Below, piece after piece: positions 52,931 through 62,015 of a stretch of DNA of 62,015 nucleotides. Below the pieces are notes generated by a model. The model searched no databases and was not told where the DNA came from. It was given only the letters and a program-made list of their open reading frames with translations. The stretch is taken from contig CVSD01000036.1 in the NCBI GenBank assembly GCA_001179885.1, forward strand, positions 1 to 62,015, in the 5' to 3' direction. Origin of the DNA: Candidatus Pelagibacter communis. Its GTDB lineage: Bacteria > Pseudomonadota > Alphaproteobacteria > Pelagibacterales > Pelagibacteraceae. Within the stretch, counting starts at the first letter, position 1. Each line of letters begins with the position of its first letter. The translations under genes were made by a program, and so were the position numbers.

Positions 52931-53626
52931 TCAATTTATCTGTTTGTTCGCCAACAAAAATGCAAACCCATAATGATCTACTAATTTAAAATTTTTTTCC
53001 AATATTTTATATATATCACTTTCAAAAAAAAGTTGATGTACTGAACTAATATTATTATTATTTTTTTTTATAAAAACACCTGACTTATATAAGAATTCTA
53101 CACTTAAAAAGTTAATTTTGTATTTTGAAAAATTTATTGTTTTTATTATCGATAAATCCATGCCCTCGCAATCAATTTTAAGAAAATCGACCTCGGAAAT
53201 ATTATTTTCTTCAAAAAGCTGGTCTATAGTTTGTGTTTGAATTTTTCTTATAAATTTTTTTTTTTCTTTTAATTTATCTTCTAAATAATCCTTTTGAATA
53301 GAATTTATAGTAGATATTTTTTTACTGAAATAAAAATTTTCTGAACCTGCTTTGTTCGATATCCCAATGTTTAAATTTTTATCTTTGGGTCTAAAACGTT
53401 TAAACAAATCAACACTTTCCTTTGAAATATCTAAATTAATACCAGACCATCCTAATTTATGTAATTTGTAGGTTTGGGAATACTTTAATGGATGATAACA
53501 GCCTATATCAATATAAAAACCTTTTTTTTTAAAAGGCCAAATATAGTTATTTGCGAACCAAGCATCACCTTCGTAGCCAAGCCCATATCTTAAAAAAGTT
53601 TTATAATAATTAATAAAGTTGATCAC
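52931..53626 (-). CDS. FkbM-family methyltransferase
   Basis: A 231-residue SAM-dependent O-methyltransferase-like protein: FYIDIGCYHPLKYSQTYKLH is the SAM motif, then GINLDISKESVDLF, EVDFLKIDCEGMDLSII, and LSVEFLY. Family members methylate sugars or lipids and are typical of surface polysaccharide loci. It follows hisE after an 8-base gap, although it has no evident link to histidine synthesis. Confidence 0.88.
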   Translation of the reverse strand: MINFINYYKTFLRYGLGYEGDAWFANNYIWPFKKKGFYIDIGCYHPLKYSQTYKLHKLGWSGINLDISKESVDLFKRFRPKDKNLNIGISNKAGSENFYFSKKISTINSIQKDYLEDKLKEKKKFIRKIQTQTIDQLFEENNISEVDFLKIDCEGMDLSIIKTINFSKYKINFLSVEFLYKSGVFIKKNNNNISSVHQLFFESDIYKILEKNFKLVDHYGFAFLLANKQIN

Positions 53627-53634
53627 AATTTAAA

Positions 53635-53907
53635 TTATTTTTTTCTCTTATCTAATTCTTTTTGAATGTCCTCTATTTTAATTTCATTTGCTTCTAAATA
53701 CATTATTAAATGATAAAAAACATCTGCTGCTTCATGAATTTTGTTAGAATTATTTTCTACAGCCTCTATAAGTTCATTAATTTCTTCACGCACTTTTTCT
53801 TTACTCAAAGACTTATCGATAAGTAATTTATTTGTATAAGATCCATCAATAGGAGATTTTTTTCTTTCTCTCGCAAGATTAAATAAATTTTCTAGAGTGC
53901 TTAACAT
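53635..53907 (-). CDS. hisE: Phosphoribosyl-ATP pyrophosphatase
   Basis: Second step of histidine synthesis. I take ATG at 53907 (90 residues, MLSTLENLFNLA), one base after the hisF stop; the longer frame to 53976 runs antiparallel into nothing family-like and overlaps hisF. The MazG-like core is EKVREEINELIEAVENN and EAADVFYHLIMYLEA with the expected Glu/Asp metal ligands. No HisI is fused. Confidence 0.95.
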   Translation of the reverse strand: MLSTLENLFNLARERKKSPIDGSYTNKLLIDKSLSKEKVREEINELIEAVENNSNKIHEAADVFYHLIMYLEANEIKIEDIQKELDKRKK

Positions 53908-53908
53908 A

Positions 53909-54664
53909 TTAAATTCTAACAGGTATTCCTTTTGAGTCCAAATATTCCTTCGCTTCTTTGACTGAATATTTCCCATAATGAAAAATAGATGCAGCTAGAA
54001 CAGCGCTGGCTTTACCTGATTGAATACCATCTACAAGATGATCTAAATTACCTACTCCACCTGATGCGATTAGAGGGATATTTACCTTAGATGAAATTTT
54101 AGACATTAAATCAATATCATAACCAACTTGTGTTCCATCTCTATCCATTGAAGTGACTAATAACTCACCAGCACCATTTTCTTCCATTTGTTTGGCATAC
54201 TCTAAAGCATCAATACCACTATTATTTCTTCCTCCATGGGTAAATATTTCCCACTTATCTCCATTTTTCTTTGCATCGATTGCAACAACAATACACTGAG
54301 ATCCAAACTTTTTTGAACTATCAAGAACTACTTTTGAATTTTCAACAGCTGCGGTATTTATTGAAACTTTATCAGCACCACAATTAAGTAACTTATTTAT
54401 ATCTTCTATACTTCTAACTCCACCTCCTACTGTCAAAGGAACAAAGCATTTTTTTGAAGTTTTTTCTACAACATCATAAATAATATCTCTATTTTCATTA
54501 GAAGCTGTAATATCTAAAAAACAAATTTCATCCGCCCCACCATCACTATAAATTTTAGCTTGCTCTACAGGATCTCCGGCATCTTTAAGATCAACAAAGT
54601 TAATACCTTTTACAACGCGACCATTTTTTACGTCTAAACAAGGAATTATTCTGTTTTTAAGCAT
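53909..54664 (-). CDS. hisF: Imidazole glycerol phosphate synthase subunit HisF
   Basis: Cyclase subunit forming imidazole glycerol phosphate and AICAR with ammonia from HisH. The 251-residue TIM barrel has [18 protein letters not shown] (catalytic Asp), [41 protein letters not shown] (second catalytic Asp) and [10 protein letters not shown]. It overlaps hisA by 8 bases. Confidence 0.98.
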   Translation of the reverse strand: MLKNRIIPCLDVKNGRVVKGINFVDLKDAGDPVEQAKIYSDGGADEICFLDITASNENRDIIYDVVEKTSKKCFVPLTVGGGVRSIEDINKLLNCGADKVSINTAAVENSKVVLDSSKKFGSQCIVVAIDAKKNGDKWEIFTHGGRNNSGIDALEYAKQMEENGAGELLVTSMDRDGTQVGYDIDLMSKISSKVNIPLIASGGVGNLDHLVDGIQSGKASAVLAASIFHYGKYSVKEAKEYLDSKGIPVRI

Positions 54665-55385
54665 CTTCTTTTACCAACTCTTCTAATTTTATATCACCAT
54701 CATAAATAGCTTTGCCCACTATTATACCTTCAACATTTTGTAAATTCTTTGCTTTTTTAATGTCGTCTAATGATGAAACACCGCCTGAAATAATTACAGG
54801 GCAATTTGATATCTCGGCAACTTTCATTGTTTCATCAAAATTTGGACTTTGCTTCATACCATCCCTGTTAATATCAGTATAAATCAATCTACTAACACCA
54901 TAATCGTTAACTTCTTTTAAATAATCTAAAGTCATTTGATTAGAACTTTCTTTCCAACCAGATACTGACAAGTATCCATTTTTAGCATCTAAACCTAAAG
55001 CAATTTTATCCGTAAATTTTTCACATGCTTCTTTTAAAAAATTTTTATCTTTTATAGCAGCACTCCCTAAAATTGTTTTCTCAGCACCAGCATCAATATA
55101 TTTTTGAACGCTATCAAGATTTCTAATACCACCACCTATCTCAACCTTTAGATCAAATTTAACAACTATGTCTTTAATAATATCTTGATTGACTGTCTCA
55201 CCAGTCAAAGCTCCATCTAAGTCAACAATATGAATATTCTTAAAACCGTGATCTTTATATTTTCCTGCTTGTTCAACTGGGGACACTTCATATTCAGTTT
55301 TATTATCAAAGTCTCCTTTAACCAATCTTACACACTTTTTATTTTTAATATCTATAGCAGGAAATATTTTCAAATTATTTGCCAC
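54657..55385 (-). CDS. hisA: ProFAR isomerase HisA
   Basis: Amadori isomerase of histidine synthesis, 242-residue TIM barrel homologous to His[61 protein letters not shown] and [11 protein letters not shown] are present. It begins inside the exported protein gene (11-base overlap). Confidence 0.98.
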   Translation of the reverse strand: MANNLKIFPAIDIKNKKCVRLVKGDFDNKTEYEVSPVEQAGKYKDHGFKNIHIVDLDGALTGETVNQDIIKDIVVKFDLKVEIGGGIRNLDSVQKYIDAGAEKTILGSAAIKDKNFLKEACEKFTDKIALGLDAKNGYLSVSGWKESSNQMTLDYLKEVNDYGVSRLIYTDINRDGMKQSPNFDETMKVAEISNCPVIISGGVSSLDDIKKAKNLQNVEGIIVGKAIYDGDIKLEELVKEDA

Positions 55386-55755
55386 AAACTCTCTTAATTA
55401 TACCTTCCCATGCAGATTTAGGGGGTGCAGGAATCCACTTTATATCTGGGTTTTCAATCCTTTCTAGTAAGGAGCCTTTGCCCATATTTTTTGGGTAATA
55501 AACTATTGTTACGACTTGAAATTGTTTTAATTTACATTTGATTGGTACATAAGATTTAACTGACATTTCATTGTATTTACCAATACTACTGTAATCAGTT
55601 AAAATCCATACATACGTGATATCTCCATCTTTTACAATTGACGAACTCTCATAATACCAAGTATCTTCTTTTGTTTTTGAGCCCAACAACCAATCTGCAA
55701 AACTAGTATTAGAAAAAAATGTAGCTAAAAAAATATACAAAAAAAATTTTTTCAT
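55375..55755 (-). CDS. Exported protein inside the his operon
   Basis: A 126-residue protein with a signal peptide (FFLYIFLATFFSNTSFA) and a mature domain DWLLGSKTKEDTWYYESSSI, YVWILTDYS, KSYVPIKCKLKQFQVV, ending KRVCGK. The pattern resembles surface-adhesin-E-like periplasmic domains. Two Cys may pair. It lies between hisH (1-base gap) and hisA (11-base overlap), so it must be co-expressed with histidine enzymes though it is exported. Why is unknown. Confidence 0.8.
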   Translation of the reverse strand: MKKFFLYIFLATFFSNTSFADWLLGSKTKEDTWYYESSSIVKDGDITYVWILTDYSSIGKYNEMSVKSYVPIKCKLKQFQVVTIVYYPKNMGKGSLLERIENPDIKWIPAPPKSAWEGIIKRVCGK

Positions 55756-55756
55756 C

Positions 55757-56383
55757 TTATAAGTTTATAAAATTATTAATAATTTGTAATCCTAATTTAT
55801 CACTCTTTTCTGGATGAAATTGAGTTCCAAAAATATTTTCTCTATCAATCGAACAAACAATATTTGATGAATAATCTGTTGTAGCTGAAATCACATTTTT
55901 ATCTTCTGGAATAAACTCATAACTATGTACGAAATACATATGAGAATTATTTTCTATATTTTGAAAAATCTTACTATCCTTAACAATATTAATTTGATTC
56001 CAGCCAATATGAGGAAGTTTAAATTTTCCACCTTGATTATCAATTTTTGAAACTTTACCTGAAATCCACCCTAACCCTTTAGTTTCGGTTTCTTCGTAAC
56101 CAATATCAGCAAACATTTGTAAGCCAACACAAATTCCGAAAAGAGGTTTTTTATTTATTATCGCAAATTCATTTAATATATCTGTAAGCCCATTAATTTT
56201 ATTTAAAGCATCTATACAGCTTTTAAATGAGCCCTGCCCCGGCAAAACTACTTTATCACTCGATTTAATCTTGTTTAAATCTGAAGTAACTTCAATATTT
56301 ACTTTATCTTGAGCAACTTCTTTAAAAGAATTTATTACCGAACTTATATTGCCCGAATTGTAATCAACAATTATAACGTTCAT
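55757..56383 (-). CDS. hisH: Imidazole glycerol phosphate synthase subunit HisH
   Basis: Glutaminase subunit that feeds ammonia to HisF. The 208-residue class I amidotransferase has IVDYNSGNISSV, VVLPGQGSFKSCIDAL, the nucleophile in FGICVGLQMFAD and the His/Glu pair in GTQFHPEKSDKLG. It starts 5 bases after hisB. Confidence 0.98.
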   Translation of the reverse strand: MNVIIVDYNSGNISSVINSFKEVAQDKVNIEVTSDLNKIKSSDKVVLPGQGSFKSCIDALNKINGLTDILNEFAIINKKPLFGICVGLQMFADIGYEETETKGLGWISGKVSKIDNQGGKFKLPHIGWNQINIVKDSKIFQNIENNSHMYFVHSYEFIPEDKNVISATTDYSSNIVCSIDRENIFGTQFHPEKSDKLGLQIINNFINL

Positions 56384-56388
56384 TAAAC

Positions 56389-56979
56389 TTATAAAGAACC
56401 TTTAGTCGAAGGAATTGATTTTTTATTCCTTGGGTCCATTTCCAATGCGGTTCTTAAAGATCTTGCCAACCCTTTAAAGCAAGACTCGATAATGTGATGA
56501 CTGTTATCACCATAAATATTTTCAACGTGTAAAGTAATTCCAGCAGCTTGTGAAAATGCCTGAAACCATTCTTTAAATAATTCTGTATCCATCTCTCCAA
56601 GCTTTTCCACCCTAAGCTTTACTTTCCAAATCAAATACGGTCTATTAGATACATCAATTGCTACTCTAGTTAATGTTTCATCCATGGGGATCATTGCGTG
56701 AGCATATCTTCTAATTCCCACAAATTTTTTAGATGCTTTTTTTAAAGCTTCTCCAATAGCAATTCCTGTGTCTTCAGTTGTGTGATGTAAATCAATATGA
56801 GTATCACCTTTAGCTTTAATATTCATATCTATCGAAGAATGCTTTGATAATTGTTCAAGCATATGATTTAAAAATCCAATCCCAGTATCTACTTTATATT
56901 TTCCCTTACCATCAATGTTAAGTTCAACGCTGATGCTAGTCTCTTTGGTTTTTCTACTAATTTTACCTTTACGCTTCAT
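56389..56979 (-). CDS. hisB: Imidazoleglycerol-phosphate dehydratase HisB
   Basis: Sixth step of histidine synthesis, monofunctional (no phosphatase domain). It has [18 protein letters not shown], the metal motifs [17 protein letters not shown] and [19 protein letters not shown], and the C-terminal IPSTKGSL. I place the start at ATG 56979; the in-frame TTG at 56985 is less likely. First gene of the his series on the minus strand, divergent from hslV. Confidence 0.97.
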   Translation of the reverse strand: MKRKGKISRKTKETSISVELNIDGKGKYKVDTGIGFLNHMLEQLSKHSSIDMNIKAKGDTHIDLHHTTEDTGIAIGEALKKASKKFVGIRRYAHAMIPMDETLTRVAIDVSNRPYLIWKVKLRVEKLGEMDTELFKEWFQAFSQAAGITLHVENIYGDNSHHIIESCFKGLARSLRTALEMDPRNKKSIPSTKGSL

Positions 56980-57070
56980 AATCAAAAAGAGGTATACATA
57001 TATTATTCAATTATGGCAATAATACTAAACCTGGGCTTGAACTATAAAATTTAGTATCCATCTAAGTATT

Positions 57071-57586
57071 ATGACAACAATTGTATTGGTTAGAAAGAAC
57101 AATGAAGTAGTAGTTGCTGGTGATGGCCAAGTAAGTATGGGAAACACCGTTGTGAAAAGTACTGCTTCAAAGGTAAGAAAAATTGAAAAAAGAGATGTTG
57201 TAGCTGGTTTTGCAGGTTCTACTGCAGATGCTCTAACATTATTTGAAAGATTAGAAGCTAAAATAGAAAAGCATGCGGGAAATTTATCTAGAGCAGCTGT
57301 TGAGTTAGCTAAGGACTGGAGAACAGATAAATATTTGAGAAGACTTGAGGCATTAATGGCGATTGGAGATAAAAATAATAGTTATATTATTTCTGGTACA
57401 GGAGATGTTCTAGAGCCCGAAGGTGATGTTATCGGAATAGGTTCTGGTGGAAACTATGCATTAGCTGCGGGAAAAGTTTTAATGGGTACAGATATGAGTG
57501 CTGAGGAGGTAGCCAAGAAATCTATTGAGGTAGCTTCTGAAATTTGTGTATTTACGAATAATAATATTAAAATCGAAAAAATTTAA
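57071..57586 (+). CDS. hslV: ATP-dependent protease subunit HslV
   Basis: Proteolytic subunit of the HslVU (ClpQY) protease, 171 residues. After Met removal Thr2 (TTIVLVRKN) is the N-terminal nucleophile. [36 protein letters not shown] and [14 protein letters not shown] are family motifs. Its TAA overlaps the hslU ATG (TAATG). Confidence 0.98.
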   Translation: MTTIVLVRKNNEVVVAGDGQVSMGNTVVKSTASKVRKIEKRDVVAGFAGSTADALTLFERLEAKIEKHAGNLSRAAVELAKDWRTDKYLRRLEALMAIGDKNNSYIISGTGDVLEPEGDVIGIGSGGNYALAAGKVLMGTDMSAEEVAKKSIEVASEICVFTNNNIKIEKI

Positions 57587-58959
57587 TGGAAAAATCAAAC
57601 GTAACACCGCTGGTTCCTAAAGATAAGGCATCTAAAAGAGATGAAGCTTTAGTCAGTTCTTTATCACCAAGAGAAATTGTTTCTGAGTTGGACAGATTTG
57701 TGGTTGGTCAAAACAAAGCAAAAAAAGCTGTTGCTGTAGCACTTAGAAATAGATGGAGACGACAAGCTCTAAAAGGTGAGATGAAAAATGAAGTCTTACC
57801 AAAAAATATACTTATGATCGGACCTACTGGAGTTGGAAAAACTGAAATTTCTAGAAGACTATCAAAACTTGCTGAAGCGCCTTTTGTTAAAGTTGAAGCT
57901 ACAAGATTTACTGAAGTAGGTTATGTAGGAAGAGATGTTGAACAAATAGTAAGAGATTTAGTTGAAATTGCAATTTCAATGGAAAAAGTAAAGAAAAGAA
58001 AAGAAGTTTATGCGAAAGCACAAAAACTTGCAGAAGAAAAAGTTTTGGATGCTTTAGTGGGTAAAAAAGCGAGTCTTGCAACAAGAGAAAGTTTTAGAAA
58101 AAGACTTAGAGATGGCGATTTAGATAATAACGAAATAGAAATTGCTGTAAGTGATACTGGAGGAAATAATACCTCATTTGAAATTCCAGGAATGCCAGGA
58201 GCAAATGTAGGGATGATTAATATTGGTGAAATGCTTGGTAAATCAATGGGGACTAAAGAAAAAAAGAAAAAAATGACTGTAAAGGAATCTCACGATATCT
58301 TAATCAATGATGAGTCTGACAAATTAATTGAACAAGACAAGATTGTTAAAGCCGCGAAAATTTCTACCGAAAATAATGGAATAGTTTTTTTAGATGAGAT
58401 TGATAAAATATCTGGAAGAACAGATAGAGTTGGAGGAGACGTTTCTAGAGAAGGAGTACAAAGAGATTTATTGCCTTTAATTGAGGGAACAACTGTTAAT
58501 ACAAAATATGGACCAATTAAAACTGATCATATTTTATTTATTGCCTCAGGAGCATTCCAGCTTGCAAAACCTTCAGACTTGTTACCTGAGCTTCAAGGAA
58601 GATTGCCAATTAGGGTTGAATTAGAGGCTTTAACAAGTGATGATTTTAAAAGAATATTAAGAGAACCAGACTATAGTTTAATTAAACAATATGTTGCTCT
58701 ATTAAAAACTGAGAATGTTGATCTTGAATTTTCTGATGATGGAATTGATGCAATTGCAAAAATTGCGTCTGAAGTTAATTCAACTGTAGAAAATATTGGG
58801 GCTAGAAGACTGCATACAATTATAGAAAAAATATTAGATGAAATAAGTTTTACAGCGACTGATAGAGCTGGAGAAAAAATTGTAATAAATAAAGAATATA
58901 TAAATAAAAATTTGGATACTCTTGTAAAAGATACTGATTTATCTAAATTTATTCTTTAA
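57586..58959 (+). CDS. hslU: HslU ATPase subunit
   Basis: AAA+ unfoldase of HslVU, 457 residues. About 25 residues precede the normal start [17 protein letters not shown]. Walker A is GPTGVGKTE (79-87), Walker [12 protein letters not shown], with the I domain between and [15 protein letters not shown] in the C-terminal part. The HslV-activating C-terminal tail ends DLSKFIL. Bases 58788-58830 recur inverted at the right end of the window. It overlaps the convergent Smr gene by 11 bases. Confidence 0.98.
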   Translation: MEKSNVTPLVPKDKASKRDEALVSSLSPREIVSELDRFVVGQNKAKKAVAVALRNRWRRQALKGEMKNEVLPKNILMIGPTGVGKTEISRRLSKLAEAPFVKVEATRFTEVGYVGRDVEQIVRDLVEIAISMEKVKKRKEVYAKAQKLAEEKVLDALVGKKASLATRESFRKRLRDGDLDNNEIEIAVSDTGGNNTSFEIPGMPGANVGMINIGEMLGKSMGTKEKKKKMTVKESHDILINDESDKLIEQDKIVKAAKISTENNGIVFLDEIDKISGRTDRVGGDVSREGVQRDLLPLIEGTTVNTKYGPIKTDHILFIASGAFQLAKPSDLLPELQGRLPIRVELEALTSDDFKRILREPDYSLIKQYVALLKTENVDLEFSDDGIDAIAKIASEVNSTVENIGARRLHTIIEKILDEISFTATDRAGEKIVINKEYINKNLDTLVKDTDLSKFIL

Positions 58960-59371
58960 AATTATTTTTTTTTAAATATATATAAAAAGCTCCACTTCCA
59001 CCATCCTCAATGCTTGCTTCTTCTATATTGGAAATTATGCTCATAAGTTCAGAATTATTTTTCAAAAACTCAGGTATTGAGTATTTCAAAATACCTAGAT
59101 CTTTTGAGACATAAGGATTTTTTTCATTATCTGAATGAATGCCCTTACCAGTAACAACTATTAATTTATTAATTTTATCGTCATATGATCTCTTAACAAA
59201 ACTATCAACAACTTTATTTGCTTCGTCTAATGAATAGCCATGCAAATCTAAAATTTTTATTTTTTTACTTTTTTCATCTTTATTTTTTTTATCCTTATTT
59301 GGCAATTTTTCTTTTTTTAATAAAAAGTTTTCCCAATCTTTTTTATCTTGATTTGAAATTTTGCTATTCAC
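58949..59371 (-). CDS. Smr-domain protein
   Basis: A 140-residue protein with a charged, lysine-rich N-terminal half and a C-terminal Smr (MutS2-related) domain: [47 protein letters not shown]. The DLHG and TGKG motifs are those of Smr nucleases. It begins one base before the stop of the Tim44-like gene. Confidence 0.94.
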   Translation of the reverse strand: MNSKISNQDKKDWENFLLKKEKLPNKDKKNKDEKSKKIKILDLHGYSLDEANKVVDSFVKRSYDDKINKLIVVTGKGIHSDNEKNPYVSKDLGILKYSIPEFLKNNSELMSIISNIEEASIEDGGSGAFYIYLKKNNFKE

Positions 59372-59968
59372 TTAGTTAAGAGTATTAACTAATAACCAAT
59401 TTGGATTTGATGATCGCATATCTCTCGAGAATGTCCAGGTATCATATATGGTTTTAATTTTTTCTGGACTTCCTGATACAATTTTCTTTTCTTTATCTCT
59501 TATACAAGTAATAATTTCACTTACAAAATCTACTGTAACTTGTAGAGCTTTATCAATTTTTTTATGTTCTTTTATATTAGCTGACTTAATTCCTATAAAT
59601 GTTATCTCAGCAAAATGTCCACGTTCATTTCTTTCTTTTAAAGCCTTATTAAAATCTTCATAAATTTTTTTACTCAGTAATGGTTTGCTGGCAATAAGTT
59701 TATTATCATTGTCGCTAAAATCTGTGATGATTGTTTCATAAGCAATTTTGGCACCTTTTAAAAACTCATTTTGTGCACTCTCATCAAAATCCTGTTTTTT
59801 ATTTACTTTATTTTCTTGATGAACTTTCTTAAGAATATTATCAAATTGCGGTGAAGGTTTGCCCTCAAAACCAGTTCTTTTTCCTAAAATTCCTCTTAAT
59901 CTTAAAAAAATAAAACCCGCAATCATAGCTAACAAGATAATATCTATGTATTCAAAACTATAATTCAT
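59372..59968 (-). CDS. Tim44-like domain protein
   Basis: A 198-residue protein with one N-terminal membrane helix (YIDIILLAMIAGFIFLRLRGILGKRTGFE) and a C-terminal Tim44/MRPL45 fold: EFLKGAKIAYETIITDF, LISSKPL-like region, AEITFIGIKSANI, DTWTFSRDMRSSNPNWLL. This is the alphaproteobacterial relative of mitochondrial Tim44 (TimA). It is divergent from fxsA. Confidence 0.92.
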   Translation of the reverse strand: MNYSFEYIDIILLAMIAGFIFLRLRGILGKRTGFEGKPSPQFDNILKKVHQENKVNKKQDFDESAQNEFLKGAKIAYETIITDFSDNDNKLIASKPLLSKKIYEDFNKALKERNERGHFAEITFIGIKSANIKEHKKIDKALQVTVDFVSEIITCIRDKEKKIVSGSPEKIKTIYDTWTFSRDMRSSNPNWLLVNTLN

Positions 59969-60025
59969 AATAATAACTTAATTACTATGTTGATTAATTT
60001 CAACTAGCAATTAGATTAAAGACAA

Positions 60026-60451
60026 ATGAACTCAGTACTAATTGCTATTATTCTTATACCAATCATTGAGATTTATTTGTTTATAAAGATTGGTGGTCAA
60101 ATTGGAGCTTTTAACACTATTTCCCTAATATTTGTCACTGCAATTATTGGTTTAATATATGCAAGGTATGAAGGTTTAAATACTTTGAGATCAGGATTTT
60201 CTCAATTAATTAAAAATGAAACACCTGCTTTTGAGATAATTTCAGGTGCTGCAATAGCTTTTGCTGCTTTACTTTTAATTATACCTGGATTTTTAACTGA
60301 CATCTTTGGATTTATATTGATATTTCCTGTAACAAGAAAAATTCTTTTTAAAAAATTTTCAAAAAAATTTAATAATGAGACAAAAATTAAAAAACCTTAT
60401 ATAGAAGGTGAATTTGAAGATATCGAGGAGAATGATGAGCGAAAATTATAA
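60026..60451 (+). CDS. fxsA: FxsA family membrane protein
   Basis: A 141-residue protein with three to four hydrophobic segments. IPIIEIYLFIKIGGQIGAFNTISLIFVTAIIGLIYARYEGL and GFLTDIFGFILIFP are the family motifs, given here in pieces: IEIYLFIKIGGQIG, ARYEGLNTLRSG, IPGFLTDIFG. FxsA in E. coli suppresses F-plasmid exclusion of phage T7; the native role is unclear. It overlaps secB by 17 bases. Confidence 0.92.
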   Translation: MNSVLIAIILIPIIEIYLFIKIGGQIGAFNTISLIFVTAIIGLIYARYEGLNTLRSGFSQLIKNETPAFEIISGAAIAFAALLLIIPGFLTDIFGFILIFPVTRKILFKKFSKKFNNETKIKKPYIEGEFEDIEENDERKL

Positions 60452-60857
60452 AATAATGTTTAAATTTATAAAAGATATATCTGGTGAAACTCCTGATGTT
60501 GAAACATATATATACGCAAAAGATTATATTTCAAAATATCAGCTAAATATTGAAATCAACTCAAAACCTCTTAAGCCTCAAATAGTCGAAGTGAACACAA
60601 TCCTCAAATTTGGTGATACAAGTGATACCAAAAAAAAAGCCCATTTTGAAATGACCTATACAACAGTTGTAAAATTAAATGATGAGATAAAAGATAAAAA
60701 AATATTACAAAAAATTATCTTATGTGAAGTCCAAAAAGATATTTATCCAGAAATGGAAAAAGCTTTATTAAATCTTCTTCATACATCGGGTTATCCACAT
60801 ATTAAATTTGAGAAGAAAATTGATTTTGAAGAACTTTATAATAAAAAATTTAATTAA
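60435..60857 (+). CDS. secB: Protein-export chaperone SecB
   Basis: Tetrameric cytosolic chaperone that keeps preproteins unfolded for SecA. I place the start at ATG 60435 (140 residues), with GAGGAG at 60425-60430 upstream. FIKDISGETP, IYAKDYISKYQLNIEINSKPL, FEMTYTTVVKL and LLHTSGYPHIKFEKKIDFEELY match the family. The fold and the typical C-terminal length are complete. It converges on dnaQ with an 8-base overlap. Confidence 0.94.
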   Translation: MSENYKIMFKFIKDISGETPDVETYIYAKDYISKYQLNIEINSKPLKPQIVEVNTILKFGDTSDTKKKAHFEMTYTTVVKLNDEIKDKKILQKIILCEVQKDIYPEMEKALLNLLHTSGYPHIKFEKKIDFEELYNKKFN

Positions 60858-61518
60858 AAAAATTTTTTTTTAAAGATGAACTTAAATATTTAGTATGTTT
60901 TAATTTTTCTTCTTTAGAAGGTTTAATTATTTTTTTAAAATATAAAACATTTTTTGGGTTAATTTTTTCTTCATCATGCTTTACTTCTTGGTTAAAATTC
61001 AAACTTGGCTCTTTTTGATCAATTAAATTTATATAAACTTTAGATAAAAGCTCACAATCTATTAAAGCAGTATGTTTAGTTCTTCTTGAATTATCAATCC
61101 TGTATCTTTTGCATAAAGCATCTAAGCTTATGGAAGATCCTGGAAATTTATCTCTAGCCAAAACTAATGTGTCAATTAAATCATTTTTTACGGATTCCTT
61201 ACCTGCTATTTTTAACTCATTGTTTAAATGGGATAGATCAAATTCAGCATTATGAATGATTAATCTTTTGTCCTTAATAAAATCTAAGAATTGATCTGCT
61301 ATATCTTTAAATTTTACTTTATCAGATAAAAATTTATCAGTGTAACCATGAACTTCCAAAGCTTTTTCAGAAACTTTTCTTTCCGGATTTAAATAACAAT
61401 GAAAATTATTTTTAGTTGGGACTAAATTTTCTAACTCAATACATCCTATTTCTACAATTCTATGTCCATCTTTAACTGACAATCCTGTTGTTTCAGTATC
61501 TAAAATAATCTCTTTCAT
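60850..61518 (-). CDS. dnaQ: DNA polymerase III epsilon subunit (3'-5' exonuclease)
   Basis: Proofreading exonuclease of the replicase, 222 residues. Exo I LDTETTGLSVKDGHRIVEIG, Exo II IIHNAEFDLSHLN and Exo III RTKHTALIDCELLSKVY supply the DEDDh metal ligands and the catalytic His. The C-terminal tail binds the alpha subunit. It directly follows coaE (the two stop/start codons abut at 61518/61519). Confidence 0.97.
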   Translation of the reverse strand: MKEIILDTETTGLSVKDGHRIVEIGCIELENLVPTKNNFHCYLNPERKVSEKALEVHGYTDKFLSDKVKFKDIADQFLDFIKDKRLIIHNAEFDLSHLNNELKIAGKESVKNDLIDTLVLARDKFPGSSISLDALCKRYRIDNSRRTKHTALIDCELLSKVYINLIDQKEPSLNFNQEVKHDEEKINPKNVLYFKKIIKPSKEEKLKHTKYLSSSLKKNFFN

Positions 61519-61971
61519 TTATAATATTTCTCTCAAAATATTTTTTATATCTTTTTTAATTGAATTTCTTGTAAAATTATTTTTTATGATAAAACTTGCT
61601 TTTTTCTTTTTATAATCTAATGGAAGTTGAATTTTTCTAAATTTCTTTAATAAAGGATAATTAAAATTAGTTCTTTTTTTTATTCTTCTGAATGCATCAA
61701 TTTTACTTGATTGAACAAAAATTAAAATATCATTTTTTTTATTTATTTTATTTTCTAATAATAATGGAATGTCTAAAATAATTATTTTTTTTTTTTTATT
61801 TTTAATCAAAAAAACATTCAATTTTTTCCTTACTTCAAAATGAACAATTTTTATTATTTTTTTTAAACTAGCTTTATTTTTTAATATTGCATTTGAGATT
61901 TCTTTTTTATTTATTGGAAAGGAAGTAATGTACTTTGGAAGGCTTTTTTTTAATTTATTAAAAACTTTTCT
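61519..61971 (-). CDS. coaE: Dephospho-CoA kinase CoaE, 5' end lost at a chimeric junction
   Basis: Phosphorylates dephospho-CoA in the last step of CoA synthesis. About 150 C-terminal residues are present: SLPKYITSFPINKKEISNAI, KIIKIVHFEVRKKL, then IIILDIPLLLE (the conserved DVPLLFE-type motif), RRIKKRTNF. The P-loop start (LTGxxGSGKS) is missing. A frame start at TTG 61821 is not a gene start; the coding frame continues up to 61971, where it meets foreign sequence with an in-frame stop (61978-61980). The neighbour order coaE-dnaQ is normal for alphaproteobacteria. Confidence 0.88.
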   Translation of the reverse strand, partial: RKVFNKLKKSLPKYITSFPINKKEISNAILKNKASLKKIIKIVHFEVRKKLNVFLIKNKKKKIIILDIPLLLENKINKKNDILIFVQSSKIDAFRRIKKRTNFNYPLLKKFRKIQLPLDYKKKKASFIIKNNFTRNSIKKDIKNILREIL

Positions 61972-61972
61972 A

Positions 61973-62015
61973 TTTTTCTATAATTGTATGCAGTCTTCTA
62001 GCCCCAATATTTTCT
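61973..62015 (-). other. Inverted 43-base copy of hslU at the window end (chimeric junction)
   Basis: Read on the minus strand these 43 bases are identical to hslU 58788-58830, and end in AAAAA exactly where the coaE frame begins. They replace the 5' part of coaE. Identity without a single mismatch and an inverted orientation 3 kb away are typical of amplification chimeras or a false contig end. Confidence 0.9.

Noticed and set aside
61819-61821. TTG as the start of a 100-residue gene at the right edge
   Set aside because: The coaE reading frame continues upstream with family-like sequence to 61971, so the TTG codon is internal.

Overview
The window is chromosomal DNA of an AT-rich, highly streamlined alphaproteobacterium. 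It is very probably a member of the SAR11 clade (Pelagibacterales). The grounds are strong A/T third-position bias, lysine/isoleucine/asparagine-rich proteins, gaps of usually under 60 bases, many start/stop overlaps, and gene neighbourhoods such as hemC/hemD divergent from tsaD, rpe-heparinase-purH, hisB-H-A-F-E with hslVU, and Smr/Tim44-like/fxsA/secB/dnaQ/coaE. No IS element, integrase, CRISPR array or prophage gene was seen. No gene-free stretch exceeds about 180 bases; the two longest are 46626-46804 and 18528-18700.

Layout. 1-861: 3' part of ftsY. 854-3362: an exported protein, an alpha/beta hydrolase, an EamA permease and a hidden 58-residue membrane protein, all on the minus strand. 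3364-13881: a minus-strand catabolic block with an amidase, a DctPQM TRAP transporter, an NAD-type D-2-hydroxyacid dehydrogenase, an FAD-linked D-2-hydroxyacid dehydrogenase, a PLP aminotransferase and two tandem FMN-dependent L-2-hydroxyacid oxidases. It looks like uptake and oxidation of 2-hydroxy/2-oxo acids of both configurations. 13891-18527: a PagL-like outer membrane protein and ccmHGFEDC for cytochrome c maturation. 18575-18632: an unexplained hairpin element. 18701-24469: hspQ, yciB, a DUF2794 protein, a Bax-inhibitor-1 protein, an aldo/keto reductase, an IalB-like protein, argG and two membrane proteins.

24476-31689: a photobiology neighbourhood holding a photolyase-like protein with apparently permuted domain order, a second photolyase of the PhrB type, a DUF2256 zinc-finger protein too short for usual ORF callers, an amidotransferase-like protein and an SDR. 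A PQQ-type sugar dehydrogenase, a metallo-beta-lactamase-fold hydrolase and small membrane proteins follow. 31712-37103: folD, yggT, mscS, hemD, hemC, tsaD and an EVE-domain gene. 37114-42033: an acetate module with acs, which carries an extraordinary lysine-rich tail, and a DUF4212/SSS symporter pair with an EF-hand-like loop. 42102-49318: rpe, heparinase-like, purH, pterin dehydratase, 2OG oxygenase, tRNA-Gly(GCC) with a recognisable promoter, a Lon-N-domain protein and a UbiH-like hydroxylase. 49381-56979: ftsK-lolA, then minus-strand GNAT, HIT, FkbM and the his operon. 57071-61971: hslVU, Smr, Tim44-like, fxsA, secB, dnaQ and a broken coaE.

The last 43 bases (61973-62015) are an exact inverted copy of an internal piece of hslU (58788-58830) and cut off the 5' end of coaE. 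This is best read as a chimeric sequence end (amplification or assembly artefact), not biology. The most interesting biological candidates are the two-stereoisomer hydroxyacid block, the permuted photolyase and its neighbourhood, the polybasic tail on acetyl-CoA synthetase, and the hairpin upstream of ccmC.
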